A stretch of 64,000 nucleotides of DNA from Galdieria partita. Lineage: Eukaryota > Rhodophyta > Bangiophyceae > Galdieriales > Galdieriaceae. The stretch covers positions 62,001 to 126,000 of the forward strand of contig BQMJ01000031.1 of NCBI GenBank assembly GCA_025991245.1, given 5' to 3'. Every line of letters starts with the position of its first letter. Position 1 is the stretch's first letter. The translations under genes and the position numbers were made by a program. Below the pieces are notes generated by a model, which did not search any database, was not told where the DNA came from, and saw nothing but the letters and a program-made list of their open reading frames with translations. Below are positions 23,322-35,086 of the stretch, in pieces.

Positions 23322-25252
23322 TCATCTTTTCTGCTTGGGTCTACTTCGCTTATGATATCGTTGATGAGATTCGGATCTTTGTTCTGAAGAAGAATGAGAA
23401 TAATTCCTTTCCCTTTCATCATCGTCCCAATGTCTTCTCTTAAAAGTTTTCGAGTTTTCATTCACTTTTGGTTCCTTTACTGAATGGGGCATAATAACAG
23501 ATGGAGTCGCTTGAGAAAAATAGTTTCCTTCCGCATCTTTCAAAGATAAATGATTGGTGTTATTTATCGGTGCAAATGATTGCCCAAAAGACTGAAATGG
23601 AAAGACGGGAAAAGGCCATAGTGCTGGCGTCATGTTCGGATAACCTGTCGGAAAAGAAGCGACTGGCATATTCTCTGCATAAAATGTTGGATTCCCCATC
23701 GGATATAAAGCAGGAACGTTGTTCTTAGGTGCTGATTTCTCAGAGCAATGTTGACGAGTTCCCCTAAAATGTTTCCAAAATATAGCCGATTAGTGAAAAT
23801 TCTATCAATAAACTGAACAAATATTTACCAAGAGCGCTTGTTATTTTCTTGACATTCCGATGTACGTGAGGAAGACTGGGCACTTTCTTCTACCGAAATA
23901 TGATGATGGCTATCTTCCAATACCACTTTCTCATCATTCATTGAATACTCTCGATGAGTCTCTTTGTTTACTCTATTTTGAATATCTTTCCATGACAACT
24001 TGTCGTCATGATCATGAGATATATCTACTGAAGAGTATGAAGACAATGTCCCTTTAGAATCAACATCTTCTCTTCTTCGTGAGCCTAAATTGGAGTTGAT
24101 AGGATTGACAATAGATTGTGACCAGTCCAAGTTGTGTTCCATTTCCTTTGAAACTGCATTCAATGAATCACCAACTTGATCATAAACACTGTATTCCTGT
24201 TCTTGATAATTGGATTTATTCTCAAACTCATTTCTTATCACGTCTTCGGGTACTTGATCATTGTTCAATTCTTTCTGTGTCTCAAAAAATGCATTTTCAT
24301 TATCATGACTGTCCTTCATTAACAAAGGAACCGTCCCATTATCTACATTACCAGCTTCCGTGTCGGAACCACTTGCACCTTGTCTCTGTTCCACCATTCT
24401 TCGTAAAGCAGCTGTCCTTCGACTAAACTCATCTTGGTTCGGTTTCAAAGTAACAAATTCTCCTCCCGGAGTTCTCAAACCCGTTCCTCGAACAGGAGCT
24501 TCGACGCTTTGAAGCATGCTACGGGGAATACCAGTAGGTCGACGAACCTAAACGGCTAGTTATTCGATAATCTTCATGAACTGCTATCACAAATAGCTTA
24601 CTCTCACAATGTCAAAATTGGGATCTCCGTTGGTTGGGCAGTGATGAATCCAATGTCCAGGTTTCCCACAACGATGACAACGATAATTAGGAGGAGGAGG
24701 CCGGTCAAAAACAGGATTATGCTGATTAAAGCGGGGTCGCTGACTAAACGTAATGCCACTCGAGTCAACGACAGAGTTGATTCGTTCATCCTCCGCTTCT
24801 CCTTCCACTTCCCTTGGTTGCTCCCCTCCAGCTACAGAAGCGCGCTTTGTTTTGTCTCCAAATAAACTATCTGCAGCATTGCTTTTCACCAAATCTTTCT
24901 CTGCATACCTTTCGTTTCTTCGCGCCAAGGTCTGTTGCGAAAGAATACCTCCAGGTTTTTGTCCAGGTACCCTCTTTATCACCACTGAAGTATTTTTTGG
25001 GATTAATGTAGACTCATCCGTATATTCTAACGCTGTATTCAGTACGTTCCATAACGAAACCCAAAAAAACATACACATACCTTCGTTGGTTTGGGCGTCA
25101 GTGATAACCAAGTCAAAACCGTCCCCAAAATTCAACTTTCGTTTTTCTACTACCAAAAGTTTCAAGTCCGAAACTTTTAGAAAATCACCATCAAAAGATA
25201 GCGTCGAAAAGTCTTTTTCCGACTTCATCTTGAAGTGAATAGCCGATGCCAT
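23322..25252 (-). CDS. Mpe1/RBBP6-like mRNA 3'-end factor (DWNN + zinc knuckle, no RING)
   Basis: Four exons, 25252-25081, 25026-24602, 24547-23829 and 23763-23322; 585 residues. The N-terminal DWNN domain is clear (IHFKMKSEKDFSTLSFDG, then LIPKNTSVVIKRVPG), followed by a CCHC zinc knuckle (CHRCGKPGHWIHHCPTNGDP) and the conserved RRPTGIPRSML. In yeast Mpe1 and animal RBBP6 a RING comes about 80 residues later. Here the remaining 360 residues are acidic, then basic and Ser-rich (ending RPKQKR), with no cysteine pair pattern. The family belongs to the cleavage and polyadenylation machinery. Splice joins are supported by frame and by restored motifs (TNE|EYTDE, DIVR|VRRPTG). Confidence 0.9.
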
Positions 25253-25373
25253 CTTTCAACCAAACAAAGAAACCACCAGAACAACTGGCTTCGTAATCCT
25301 CTTTAAAATCGAATTAATGACTAACGAACCCTCAGTTTTTTCAGAACATCTTTTTCTTGATTGACAAAGATCG

Positions 25374-25632
25374 ATGATACGACTCTTCAAACGAATAAGT
25401 AAAGCTGTTCTCTCATATCAAAGAATCTTCAAATGCATTCCACTCAACATTGCAACACATCAAGAAGTTTTAAAAGGGAGAAGCATGTGAGAGATACTTA
25501 CTTGAAGAATTGATGAACCGTTTGCAAGCAAAAGCAAGATATAAACGCTACGCGGCAAAGGTTCTGGGAAAATGTCATCCTAAAAGATTGCTTAAAAAGA
25601 TACAGAAGACATTCGAAAGAGAATTTAACTGA
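25374..25632 (+). CDS. Possible small basic protein, structure unresolved
   Basis: Two overlapping frames in tandem look protein-like. An ATG at 25374 opens 38 codons (MIRLFKRISKAVLSYQRIFK...) ending at 25490. A second frame is open from 25474 to 25632 and encodes ERYLLEELMNRLQAKARY and a Lys/Arg-rich helix ending FEREFN. A splice from GTAAAG at 25399 to GAAG at about 25483 would join them in frame, but the intron would be about 85 bp with a weak acceptor. No family is recognised. It may equally be a chance frame near the Mpe1-like promoter. Confidence 0.22.
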
Positions 25633-26803
25633 AATAGCGGATATCTTCCAAAACATTCTCCAAACAAGAGAAATTAAAAAGTCGTCCTTCGAATGAACAG
25701 AAAAATTGATGAAAGCAAGTCAAAAAAAAAAGAAAATAGCAAACTGTCGGCTAAAAAAATTTATTTTAACTTAGTCTAATCTAAAAACAATAACTTGAGA
25801 ATAAAATAATAGGAGTGTAAAAGTAATAAAAGTTTAATCAAACGAAATAAACGTGACATTTATTGAACTATTCCTCGTTTAATTTTTTTAAAATGAATGT
25901 TGTAATTTAATTTACACTTTTGTCGGGTTCTTCACTTTCGCAATTGGCCAATTACTTTAAAAGGGGGACATAGAATAGAAATCAGAAGCTATGATCTTTT
26001 GTTAAAAAGAATAATTAAAAATTTGATTGAGAATTTAAAATCGAACTTTACTAATAAATTCGGGAATACACTCTATCTTTCTCCTTTGTATAGAGGACCA
26101 CTGAAAAGTTTATGAAGGCTCTGGTATTGGGGAACTTTATTTGTGAAGGCTGAACAGGGTGGTCAACACAATACTATAGAAGATTTTGTGCATTCCTAAT
26201 TCTTTGAAGCCAAAGTCTTTTATTGCTCTGGACTAGCTACTTCTGTGATTTAGATTCAAACAATATCCATGGAGTTTAAAGAAACTTGGATTACCGAAAA
26301 GAGTATGTTTTGATTGAATCCTTCTAGTCCGTAGATATCCCGAAAATATGAGTTTGTTCTTGCAAAGGAAGGCAAGATATTTTTCTTAGGGGAAAATATT
26401 TTTGATAAATTAATACAAACGAATAATTTGCATTGCTTCCTGTTAGATTTGTTCCTTAGCTACACAGGTTTATTTTGTATATAGACAGAGAGGACCTGAC
26501 AATATACAGAAATTCACATAACAGAACCGTTTTACTGATCTATATTGATAGTTTTTTATTCTCGAAGGTTTTAAGAACTCAAATTGGCTGTTTGCGGTCT
26601 CAGTATAGTGAAGCGTCGCGCTGTTCTAGAATTATAATGAAAGGAGCTTTTACAAAGGAAACACAATCATGAAGACCATCACCATTTCATTCGTGAGTAT
26701 TTAGGTTTGTTTCAAGACATATAGCTTTTAAAGATCACGAAAGGACGGTGTGAAGTAGCTGTTGAAGGCCACACTGGAGCTACACAGGAACAATCTGCAT
26801 GAA

Positions 26804-26815
26804 TTCCACGTGGAA
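26804..26815. promoter_or_regulatory. 12-bp perfect palindrome with G-box core
   Basis: TTCCACGTGGAA is a perfect inverted repeat around CACGTG, the core bound by bHLH and bZIP dimers. It lies about 290 bp upstream of the CCCH gene ATG. A half-site TTCCACGT recurs near 26930. Binding is inferred from the motif only. Confidence 0.35.
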
Positions 26816-27096
26816 CTTGGCAACCTCGGGCCAATCAATCCACCGGTTTCTTCTTGGACAACCAATTGCTCTAATCAAAAAATGAACTACATTCATTACT
26901 AAGGCCGATTGGCCACCCATCTCTTTTCGTTCCACGTTTCAAGTTGCACTCAAGGTGTGAGCGTAGTTCACTCTCCTGTACAACCAAAACACTTCCAGCC
27001 AATTTAAGCTATATTAGTGACAAATACCAACTGGTTGAAAATAGTCTTGTCGTTAAGGTTTGTTCCACCATTTTTTGGTCATTGACTTGTACTTAT

Positions 27097-28395
27097 ATGG
27101 AGTGCATAGAGTGTTGTATGATAACAAAAGTAGACAACCCTATGAGTTTTGTGCACTCGGAGCACTTTATGAACTACAGTTCAGCAGTTTCTTGCTTGGC
27201 TTCAGTAGCCTTGGAGTCTCAACACAATTGTGGACAAACCGAGTATACCAGTTTTTCCAGAACAGAGCGGTTACCTGAAGAGGCTCCACGAGTCAATCCT
27301 TGTGTTCAACTTGGTAGTTTGCGAGGAAGTAGAGAAAGCAATTCAAGAATAGAAGAGACTTGTAAGTCTTTGGATGGTCTTGAAGAATCTAGAATTATCT
27401 ATGAGGAGAAGAGTTCTGGTGGAAGCGGAGTAGAGTGTAACTTGAGGGACGATCCGTCAGAGTTATCAACGTCGAATGTTCTTCAGACAATGGATAAGTT
27501 CGAATACTCTATATGCCATTCTCCAATGGAAGAACACAAGGATAATGCACAATATTCTTATACTCCAGGTAAGCAGAGAGTTTCAATGTATTCTATAATT
27601 TAATGCATTTCAGATAAAGGGTGTGCTACAAAAGACAATCACAGTTCTCGAACGCCCAACTTTTGTTCTCTGGAGCCTATCTTCTCTATGCAGAGTTCTG
27701 GAGTGCAAGATACTTCTATCATGCCCATTTTCTTGTATAGAAATCAGTTTCCATCCAACTCTACTGTATATGACACAGTTTCTTGGACTCAATGGTTTCA
27801 TCCATCATTTCTGTCTTCCTCAGCATGGAAGATACCCAACACAAAGTCACGTGAATGTCATACAGTGCCATGGAATGAAACCGAGTCAAAAGTAAGCTGC
27901 AATGATTTGTACAAAACAGAGTTGTAAGTAAGATAAGATGAAATAAGGTGGAGTTACTTAGATATTCTCTGTAGATGCCGTTCATTTATGGAGACTGGTT
28001 TCTGTAGATATCATTCCAAGTGTCAGTTTGCTCATGGAGTGGAGGAGTTGAGGCCTGTCAAGCGTCATCCAAAATACAAAACTCGGTTATGTAAAAACTT
28101 TGTAGAGGTTAGTTTTGTTTTTAAAGTTTTCTTAGGAATATAAAGAACGATATTAGAATGGAACATGTCCGTATGGAAGTCGCTGTCGCTTTATTCATGG
28201 CTCTTCTGGTGCCTCCTCGTTTGAAGGATTACAAACTGATTTACTATTAGCAGTTCAAGGCATTTCTTTGGGAAAGGAGAGACGGCATAGCAGGTTACCT
28301 GTGTTTCAAACATTGGAGGTAAGAAGTTTTTGGAAAGGAAAATAGTTCATACAATATTGCTTTAGGAAAAGTCCGACGATATACATACAAAATGA
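27097..28395 (+). CDS. Tristetraprolin-type tandem CCCH zinc-finger protein
   Basis: Five exons, 27097-27568, 27614-27923, 27975-28107, 28157-28318 and 28366-28395; 368 residues. Two C-x8-C-x5-C-x3-H fingers, each led by YKT(E/R)LC, are rebuilt only after splicing: [18 protein letters not shown] then [18 protein letters not shown], with an 18-residue linker. This is the TTP/TIS11 arrangement, which binds AU-rich elements (UAUUUAU) in mRNA 3' ends and recruits deadenylases. The 235-residue N-terminal region is low-complexity and Ser-rich. The start is the first ATG ([14 protein letters not shown]); the frame is open upstream to a TTG at 26944, so an upstream exon is possible. Confidence 0.87.
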
Positions 28396-28542
28396 AAACT
28401 TTTTCTTTTATCTTCTTTTTCATGGCAACATTTTGTGTGTCCATTGCAGGCACTTTGTTTAATTTATGGATGGCTTGTTTGTAATAAATAATTTCAACTT
28501 GTGAATGTTCAAGTCATAAGGATATCCAAAAGTGGTTTTTAT

Positions 28543-29118
28543 TTAAGAACTTGTCACTGGAAACTGAAATATGGCATCCTTCCCCGTCAACTTTTTATAC
28601 GCCAATTTCAAGGCCTCCAACTTGTGTTCTACGTTGTGCTGTTCTCTTGGATCCAACGATACTATGTTAACTCTAGAACCATCTTGACGAAACCTAATTC
28701 TCTTTCCCACAATCTCCACAGGATGTAATATATCTTCCAAGATCTTTTCATGTACTGCAGTAAGTGTTTTGCTGATAGGCCTTTTCTTAGCCAACGCTCT
28801 TTTTCCTTTTTTCTCTTTGGGTAAGATTTTCCGTCTGGCAACAAATACGATAGTTTTCCCAGCAAACTTCTTTTCCAATTCTCGAACCAGTTTGGTATGT
28901 AGTTTTCTATACTGATAAATTGCTCTGAGAGGGACATGAACCACAATAACTTTGTTTTCACCTGTTCCTTGAAACTCTTTGGCACCTACAAACACCAAAT
29001 CCTGAAAGTCTGGGTCGGAGGAATTGTTGGAAAGATCCACTAGTGCTTGAGCTAGTGAGGTTTCTAGTGCGTCGGGATGTTTCCCTTGTTCTCTATGTAT
29101 TTTACCACCAGGGCCCAT
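28543..29118 (-). CDS. RPS7: 40S ribosomal protein eS7
   Basis: Intronless as modelled, 191 residues from MGPGGKIHREQGKH, matching the usual 190-194. Core motifs include LVRELEKKFAGKTIVFVARR, SKTLTAVHEKILEDI, VGKRIRFRQDGSRV and the C-terminal YKKLTGKDAIFQFP. The frame stays open 30 codons upstream to a GTG at 29208, with another ATG at 29151, so the exact start or a 5' intron is uncertain. Confidence 0.94.
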   Translation of the reverse strand: MGPGGKIHREQGKHPDALETSLAQALVDLSNNSSDPDFQDLVFVGAKEFQGTGENKVIVVHVPLRAIYQYRKLHTKLVRELEKKFAGKTIVFVARRKILPKEKKGKRALAKKRPISKTLTAVHEKILEDILHPVEIVGKRIRFRQDGSRVNIVSLDPREQHNVEHKLEALKLAYKKLTGKDAIFQFPVTSS

Positions 29119-29241
29119 ATGAGTTGTTTTTATCTTCCTTTCTCGTTGCATCAGAAGAAACTGTGGTTGGCGACGACGACGTAACACAACAGTTGCAATC
29201 CCAACCACGTTGGGGAACCAATGTTCTTAAGTAGTTATCCG

Positions 29242-29554
29242 ATGGTGGATTTTTGGTTAAGTAAGTAAAAGGATTATCCTTTTGAATATTATCTCATTGA
29301 GTATACCTGAATCAACCAGCTGTAATATTCACGTCCATGGGTTGGTTGTCACTGTTGTGGTTCTTGTTGTAAGTTGAGGAAATAAGTGGAATATTGAGAT
29401 ACTCTGACTATAGAGGGCGGTATTTAGGCAATTGGCTAGCGGCAAACCTTATCAACGTAGCTGGAAACAAGAATGGCTTTCTATGCTGATTGCAGCCATA
29501 GGATTGGGGCAAGGATTAGTATTTGCGTTGATATACAACGGACAAAGTTTATAA
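29242..29554 (+). CDS. TMEM258/Ost5-like oligosaccharyltransferase subunit
   Basis: Three exons, 29242-29260, 29320-29368 and 29428-29554, separated by two 59-bp introns with GTAAGT donors; 64 residues. The product has two membrane helices around a short polar loop: TVIFTSMGWLSLLWFLL, then KPYQRSWKQEWL, then LIAAIGLGQGLVFALIY. The layout and loop (short basic linker, then EWL/ELL at the start of helix 2) match TMEM258/Ost5, a small subunit of the ER oligosaccharyltransferase. The N-terminus is shorter than in animals. The call rests on length, topology and a weak motif match. Confidence 0.55.
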
Positions 29555-29586
29555 GATGGTATATACATAAGCCCCTTTGATAAAGG

Positions 29587-30894
29587 CTATGATTCCTCAT
29601 TATGACTCGCAGAAGAAGATGGACTGGACGGAATATGAAATATCTTTCTAGTTGCATCTCTTACCTTATGCGCTCCCATTTGAAAGATACTACCGTCCGA
29701 CTCTATACCTTTCTTTACTGCTGGACTCGATTGTCCAAAAAATAACTTTAAACTCTCTCGAATAGTAGCCATGATCAGGTCCTGTTCCCTTTCAACTCAC
29801 ACAATGTATCTATAAATAACTACTTACTCTATCTGCACCACTGCGGGTATAGAACACATGCTCTTCCATAGCTTGTAAACCACCATGTCCAGCTTTAGAA
29901 TCGGTAATATATTTAGGATAACGTAAATGGAAAGCAAAACAAGGACTCGAGGATTCTAATTCCACAGCAATATCTGTAACTTGCTTACAACATTCATAAT
30001 AAAGTTGAACAACGCGATGAGAGTCAACAGAATGATACGAAAACTTGGTCTTGTGTCGTTTGATGATAATAGAAACGGGAACTAGAAAGAATTAAAAACA
30101 ATCTCTATCTCTACAAATACTTACCTCGTCGTTCTTCTTCTTCTCTTGATAACCTCCCACTATTATTATTACTGCTATGACTACTCTCTCTGCAGACATA
30201 ATATGCATCAAATTCTGCTCTCCCACTTTTCAACAAGGAAACCATCACTTTCAACATATCGGGGTCATATTCAATAGTCACCGAATGTGAAGTTGCTACA
30301 ACAGGACCACGTATATGTTGCTAATAAATACAAATAACACACACTTTCAACCAAAGATGACCAACACTACAAATGTCTTACCCAACGACACTCTGCAATC
30401 AACTGATAACCGATATCATCGATAGTAGGGATATATACAGGTGAATGGGAGTTTGGAATGGGTTGTACTTTGTCCATCAAAGGATTATCTTCTTCATCCA
30501 CTGGCACTTTCAACCAAGCGATAAACATATTCCCTATCCATACACGAGCTGTTTGCTTATGCCCGGTATAACCTGCACCATCCACTCGCATTTGGATAGG
30601 TCCTCCAAAACTATCTTGGTTGGTACAAAGATGAGTATCTACAAAGCAATTCTTTCGCAGTTCTTCACATAACTGTTCGCTTTTGTGTAATTGATGGGTT
30701 AGCTGTTCTATTCTTTCTTGTAACAGGTCTATTTGGGTTTGTGCTTTTTCCAGCGCTGCTTCCTTTTCCTTGATAACGGATGAAAAGAAGGTTTCCTGTG
30801 AGTTGTTATCGCTGACTATTTTGTTATCATGGTTGGTTACTTCAGTAGAATAGGTAAAGGAAGATGACCTCGGACGACTCAAACCAAACCACAT
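29587..30894 (-). CDS. Coiled-coil protein with AIR9-type (A9) domain
   Basis: Four exons, 30894-30382, 30320-30125, 30081-29828 and 29781-29587; 385 residues. Residues 40-85 form a coiled coil (EKAQTQIDLLQERIEQLTHQ). The segment VYIPTIDDIGYQLIAECRW, followed across the intron by QHIRGPVVATSHSVTI, fits one A9 repeat of AIR9, a microtubule-associated protein of plants and trypanosomes. A longer conserved-looking region follows (YDPDMLKVMVSLLKSGRAEF, SAGHGG-like DSKAGHGGLQAMEEHVFY). The tail is Ser-rich. The function in red algae is unknown. It is 43 bp from the divergent RNase P subunit gene. Confidence 0.6.
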
Positions 30895-30937
30895 CTCAAT
30901 GACCCTTTCCCATCATTTGTGATAAGGAATTGTTGTG

Positions 30938-31338
30938 ATGACCAAAAAAAAGGCAACAAAGAAAGCCATCACCGTACGAGAAGAAATAGCACAAAGTAGA
31001 TTAGAATATCTATGGAACGTGTCTCTCAGTTATGGCACGACCTTTCCGGGTATTTCACGTTATTATGTGTCCATCATGTGGGAGGTGAGTTTGTGGAGAA
31101 CGTATATGGGTCGTTGGATTTGATGAGCAAGTAGATGGGAAAAAGACTCAATTACCGACTGGATAGTCAAACTGTGAAACGTTACTTTTGTAAAAAGTGT
31201 TGTACTATATGGATACCGGGAAAAACAGTTCAGATACGTCAAACAAGGCATAAGAAGAGAAAGCGGGTGATTTACACTTGTTTGTATTGTGAACACTGCA
31301 AGAGATATAAGAGTTGCAAGCCAATCAAGTCTTCTTGA
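30938..31338 (+). CDS. RNase P/MRP subunit, Rpp21/Rpr2-like
   Basis: Two exons, 30938-31084 and 31135-31338, phase 0, with a 50-bp intron; 116 residues. The N-terminal helix has AQSRLEYLWNVSLSYG, and the zinc ribbon has YFCKKCCTIWIPGKT then YTCLYCEHC, giving the C-x2-C...C-x2-C set of Rpp21/Rpr2/Snm1. The N-terminus starts MTKKKATKKA, as is common for this basic RNA-binding subunit. It supports 5' processing of tRNA as part of RNase P. An in-frame GTG precedes the ATG by one codon. Confidence 0.85.
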
Positions 31339-31375
31339 TCAACACAATCCCTTTCATTTACGCATTCTCTATGAT

Positions 31376-32832
31376 TCATCTTTTCAGAATATCTATCGAG
31401 CGATAAAGAGAACCCATAAAAGAATCTATTTCTTCCTTCGTGTTGTACATATAAAGAGACGCTCGCGCAGAACCTGAAATGCCCAATGATCGATGCAGTA
31501 ACTGTGCACAATGATGACCACTACGAATAGCAACTCCTTCCAAATCCAATACCGCTGCCAAGTCACTGGCATGAATACCTTTGATATTAAAACAACACAA
31601 ACCTACACGTTTAGTGATATCTTGTGGTCCATAAATAGTGATGTTAGGAATATCCTTGAGATGACGATAAAGATATTCCGATAGACACTTCTCGTAGGAA
31701 TGAATAACATCCAACCCTATCTCTTGTAAGTATTCAACAGCAGCTCCTAACCCAACTGCTTCAGCAATGGCAGGTGTTCCAGCTTCCAACTTGTGAGGTA
31801 AAACTGAAAAGGTAGAATAATCCTCATAGACTTCAGCTATCATTTCACCTCCTCCTAGAAAAGGCGACATGTTCTCTAACAAAGACTCCTTTCCATAAAG
31901 AAAACCAATTCCTGTAGGTCCACACATCTTATGTCCCGAAGCTACTAAAAAATCACAATCCAAATCGACCACATTCACTGGCATATGAGGAACACTTTGA
32001 CAAGCATCTACTAAAACCAAGGCACCTGCTGAATGGGCCCATTGAGTGATTTGTTTTATATCGTTGATAAATCCCAACACGTTGGAAACATGAGAACAGG
32101 CAACCAACCGAACTTTCCCAGATTCCAATAAACTTTTGAAGCTTTCCAAACTGTCCTGTTGTTGACTGTCTAAAACAACATATTTTAGGACAGCTCCAGT
32201 ACGTGAAGCTATCAGTTGCCAAGGCACAATATTGCTGTGATGATTGCTAGTTGCTAAAATCAATTCATCTCCAGGTTTCAAGTTGTCTAGACCCCAAGCA
32301 TATGCTACAAGATTGATTGCTTCCGTTGCATTTCTGGTAAAGATAACTTGTTCTCTGGATTCTGCTCCAATAAAGTGCTGAAGTGTTTGTCTCGCACGTT
32401 CATAAGCTTCGGTAGCTCTTGCAGATAAAGTATGGGCTCCTCGGTGCACATTAGCGTTATTATGTAAATAGTAGTTTCGTAAAGCTTCCAAAACGACCAA
32501 CGGTTTCTGGGAAGTCGCTGCTGAGTCCAAGTACACGAGTTTTCCGTTTTCAATAGTCTTTACAAACAGGAATATTAGTGGAATAACGAAAATGTATGCA
32601 AACATACTTGGTGTAGAATTGGAAAGTCCTCTCTATTCACTGGACAATGAAGACTATTCACTTTGTCGGAATGGGGTGATGAAAGCAAAGTGGCAAACGT
32701 CAGAAACCTTCGAGTACGCCTGGAACGTAACCTCGTTAAACTGGGGCTATACCATGTCTTACTAAGTAACTTTTCTTGTTTCAAACTATATTGTGTTACA
32801 AAAGAAGTCTTCCAACAACCACAACGATTCAT
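31376..32832 (-). CDS. SUFS: SufS-type cysteine desulfurase, plastid-targeted
   Basis: Two exons, 32832-32608 and 32557-31376, phase 0; 468 residues. The first 55 residues form a Ser/Arg-rich transit peptide ending before REDFPILHQ. The core shows VYLDSAATSQKP, the PLP lysine in GHKMCGPTGIG, and the persulfide Cys in the short loop SGHHCAQ, typical of group II (SufS/NifS-like) enzymes. It takes sulfur from cysteine for Fe-S cluster assembly by the plastid SUF system with SufE. The splice restores HQ|TIENGKLVYLD. Confidence 0.95.
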
Positions 32833-33178
32833 TTCGCAATGCGTAGTAATGAAGCTGAAAAACTCTATGCGATTGTTATAACCATTTTTCTTTTAAAAAC
32901 TTTTCTTGGTTCGAAGTTCTTGGTTAGATATATATATATTTGACTAGTTGATTGCAAAAAGACAAACGAATCTTTCAAAATATGGTTGTATGTTCTATGA
33001 CAACCGTATCTTGACAAGTGAAAGAATAAACACGAAAACTCGTCGACTACCAAAAATGAGGAAAAAAATGTTGTTCCATCTTTTCGAAAAGGCGCAAAGG
33101 CAGTTGAAGACTGCTTCAAAAGAATTATGGAAGAGAATGCCCATAAACAATTGGTGAGTTGGAGGACGACCGTTGGAT
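32833..33178. other. Divergent promoter region of SufS and MetAP2
   Basis: A 346-bp stretch between two divergent starts. It contains short open frames on both strands (for example MIAKRQTNLSKYG at 32948 on plus) without conserved features. A short TATATATATA run lies at 32931-32940. I see no other feature. Confidence 0.5.
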
Positions 33179-34579
<1,401 letters not shown>

Positions 34580-34653
34580 GTAAATAATGTTATTAAGAGT
34601 GGAAAGACTACAAACTTTTGCCTGTTTACTTTATTAGAGGGATATTCCAATCC

Positions 34654-35086
34654 TCAACGACGTCTTTGGTCATAAGTATCCAAAAAGTCGTCGTTTGACT
34701 GTTGCCCATTGAACTGTAGCCATAACAAAAACACCAATATAGGAATGATAGTCAACACAACCAATACGCGTGGATCATCCACACCCAATGGCTATTATAA
34801 CAGTTCAGTTAGTTATAGGTTTGAAAAGTTCGGCTCAACTTACTTCTCCTGTACCTTCTGTGGCAAGGCAACGAGTTGCCAATGCCAATGAGGAGGCCAC
34901 TGCAGAAGAAACTTGGAACCAAGGAAGGGCACCGGTTTTCAGATGTGGAAAGGTAAGTGCCTTGATATGAGATAGACAATGGGTACTGGCAGTATTGGAA
35001 TTTCTTTTCCACTGAATATTTTTCTTTACGTCTTGATACGGAAGCTTGTAACAGGAAGAAGAAACAGTGTAGATAAAGGCATACAT
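34654..35086 (-). CDS. PsbW-like photosystem II subunit precursor
   Basis: Two exons, 35086-34844 and 34791-34654, phase 0; 126 residues. The first 75 or so residues form a transit peptide (MYAFIYTVSSS with Phe at position 4; later a hydrophobic SSAVASSLALATRCLA that may serve thylakoid targeting). The mature part begins near TEGTGEPLGVDDPR and has one membrane helix (VLVVLTIIPILVFLLWLQF) and a charged tail. The TEGTG(E/L)P(L/F)G lead and the helix match PsbW of green algae and plants. PsbY was considered, but it lacks this lead sequence. Confidence 0.55.

Larger units (their letters stand above)
25253..27096. other. Gene-poor AT-rich block
   Basis: This is the longest stretch without a confident gene. 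Positions 25690-26060 are extremely AT-rich, with runs of A and T and no open frame. 26376-26405 contains a potential hairpin (ATATTTTTC...GGAAAATAT). From 26760 to 27096 base composition returns to normal and includes a 12-bp palindrome, probably the promoter and 5' leader of the CCCH gene. I see no tRNA, snRNA, terminal repeats or target duplications. The block could hold an unrecognised ncRNA, an organellar insertion or decayed mobile DNA. Confidence 0.5.

Noticed and set aside
25490-25505. ATACTTACTTG, similar to the 5' end of U1 snRNA
   Set aside because: The following sequence has no U1 stem-loop or Sm site. The word is also simply the complement of a GTAAGT donor.
26475-26672. Open frame with faint reverse-transcriptase likeness
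   Set aside because: Only a short hydrophobic stretch resembles the family. There is no catalytic YxDD-type motif in the frame and no terminal repeats, so I do not name an element.
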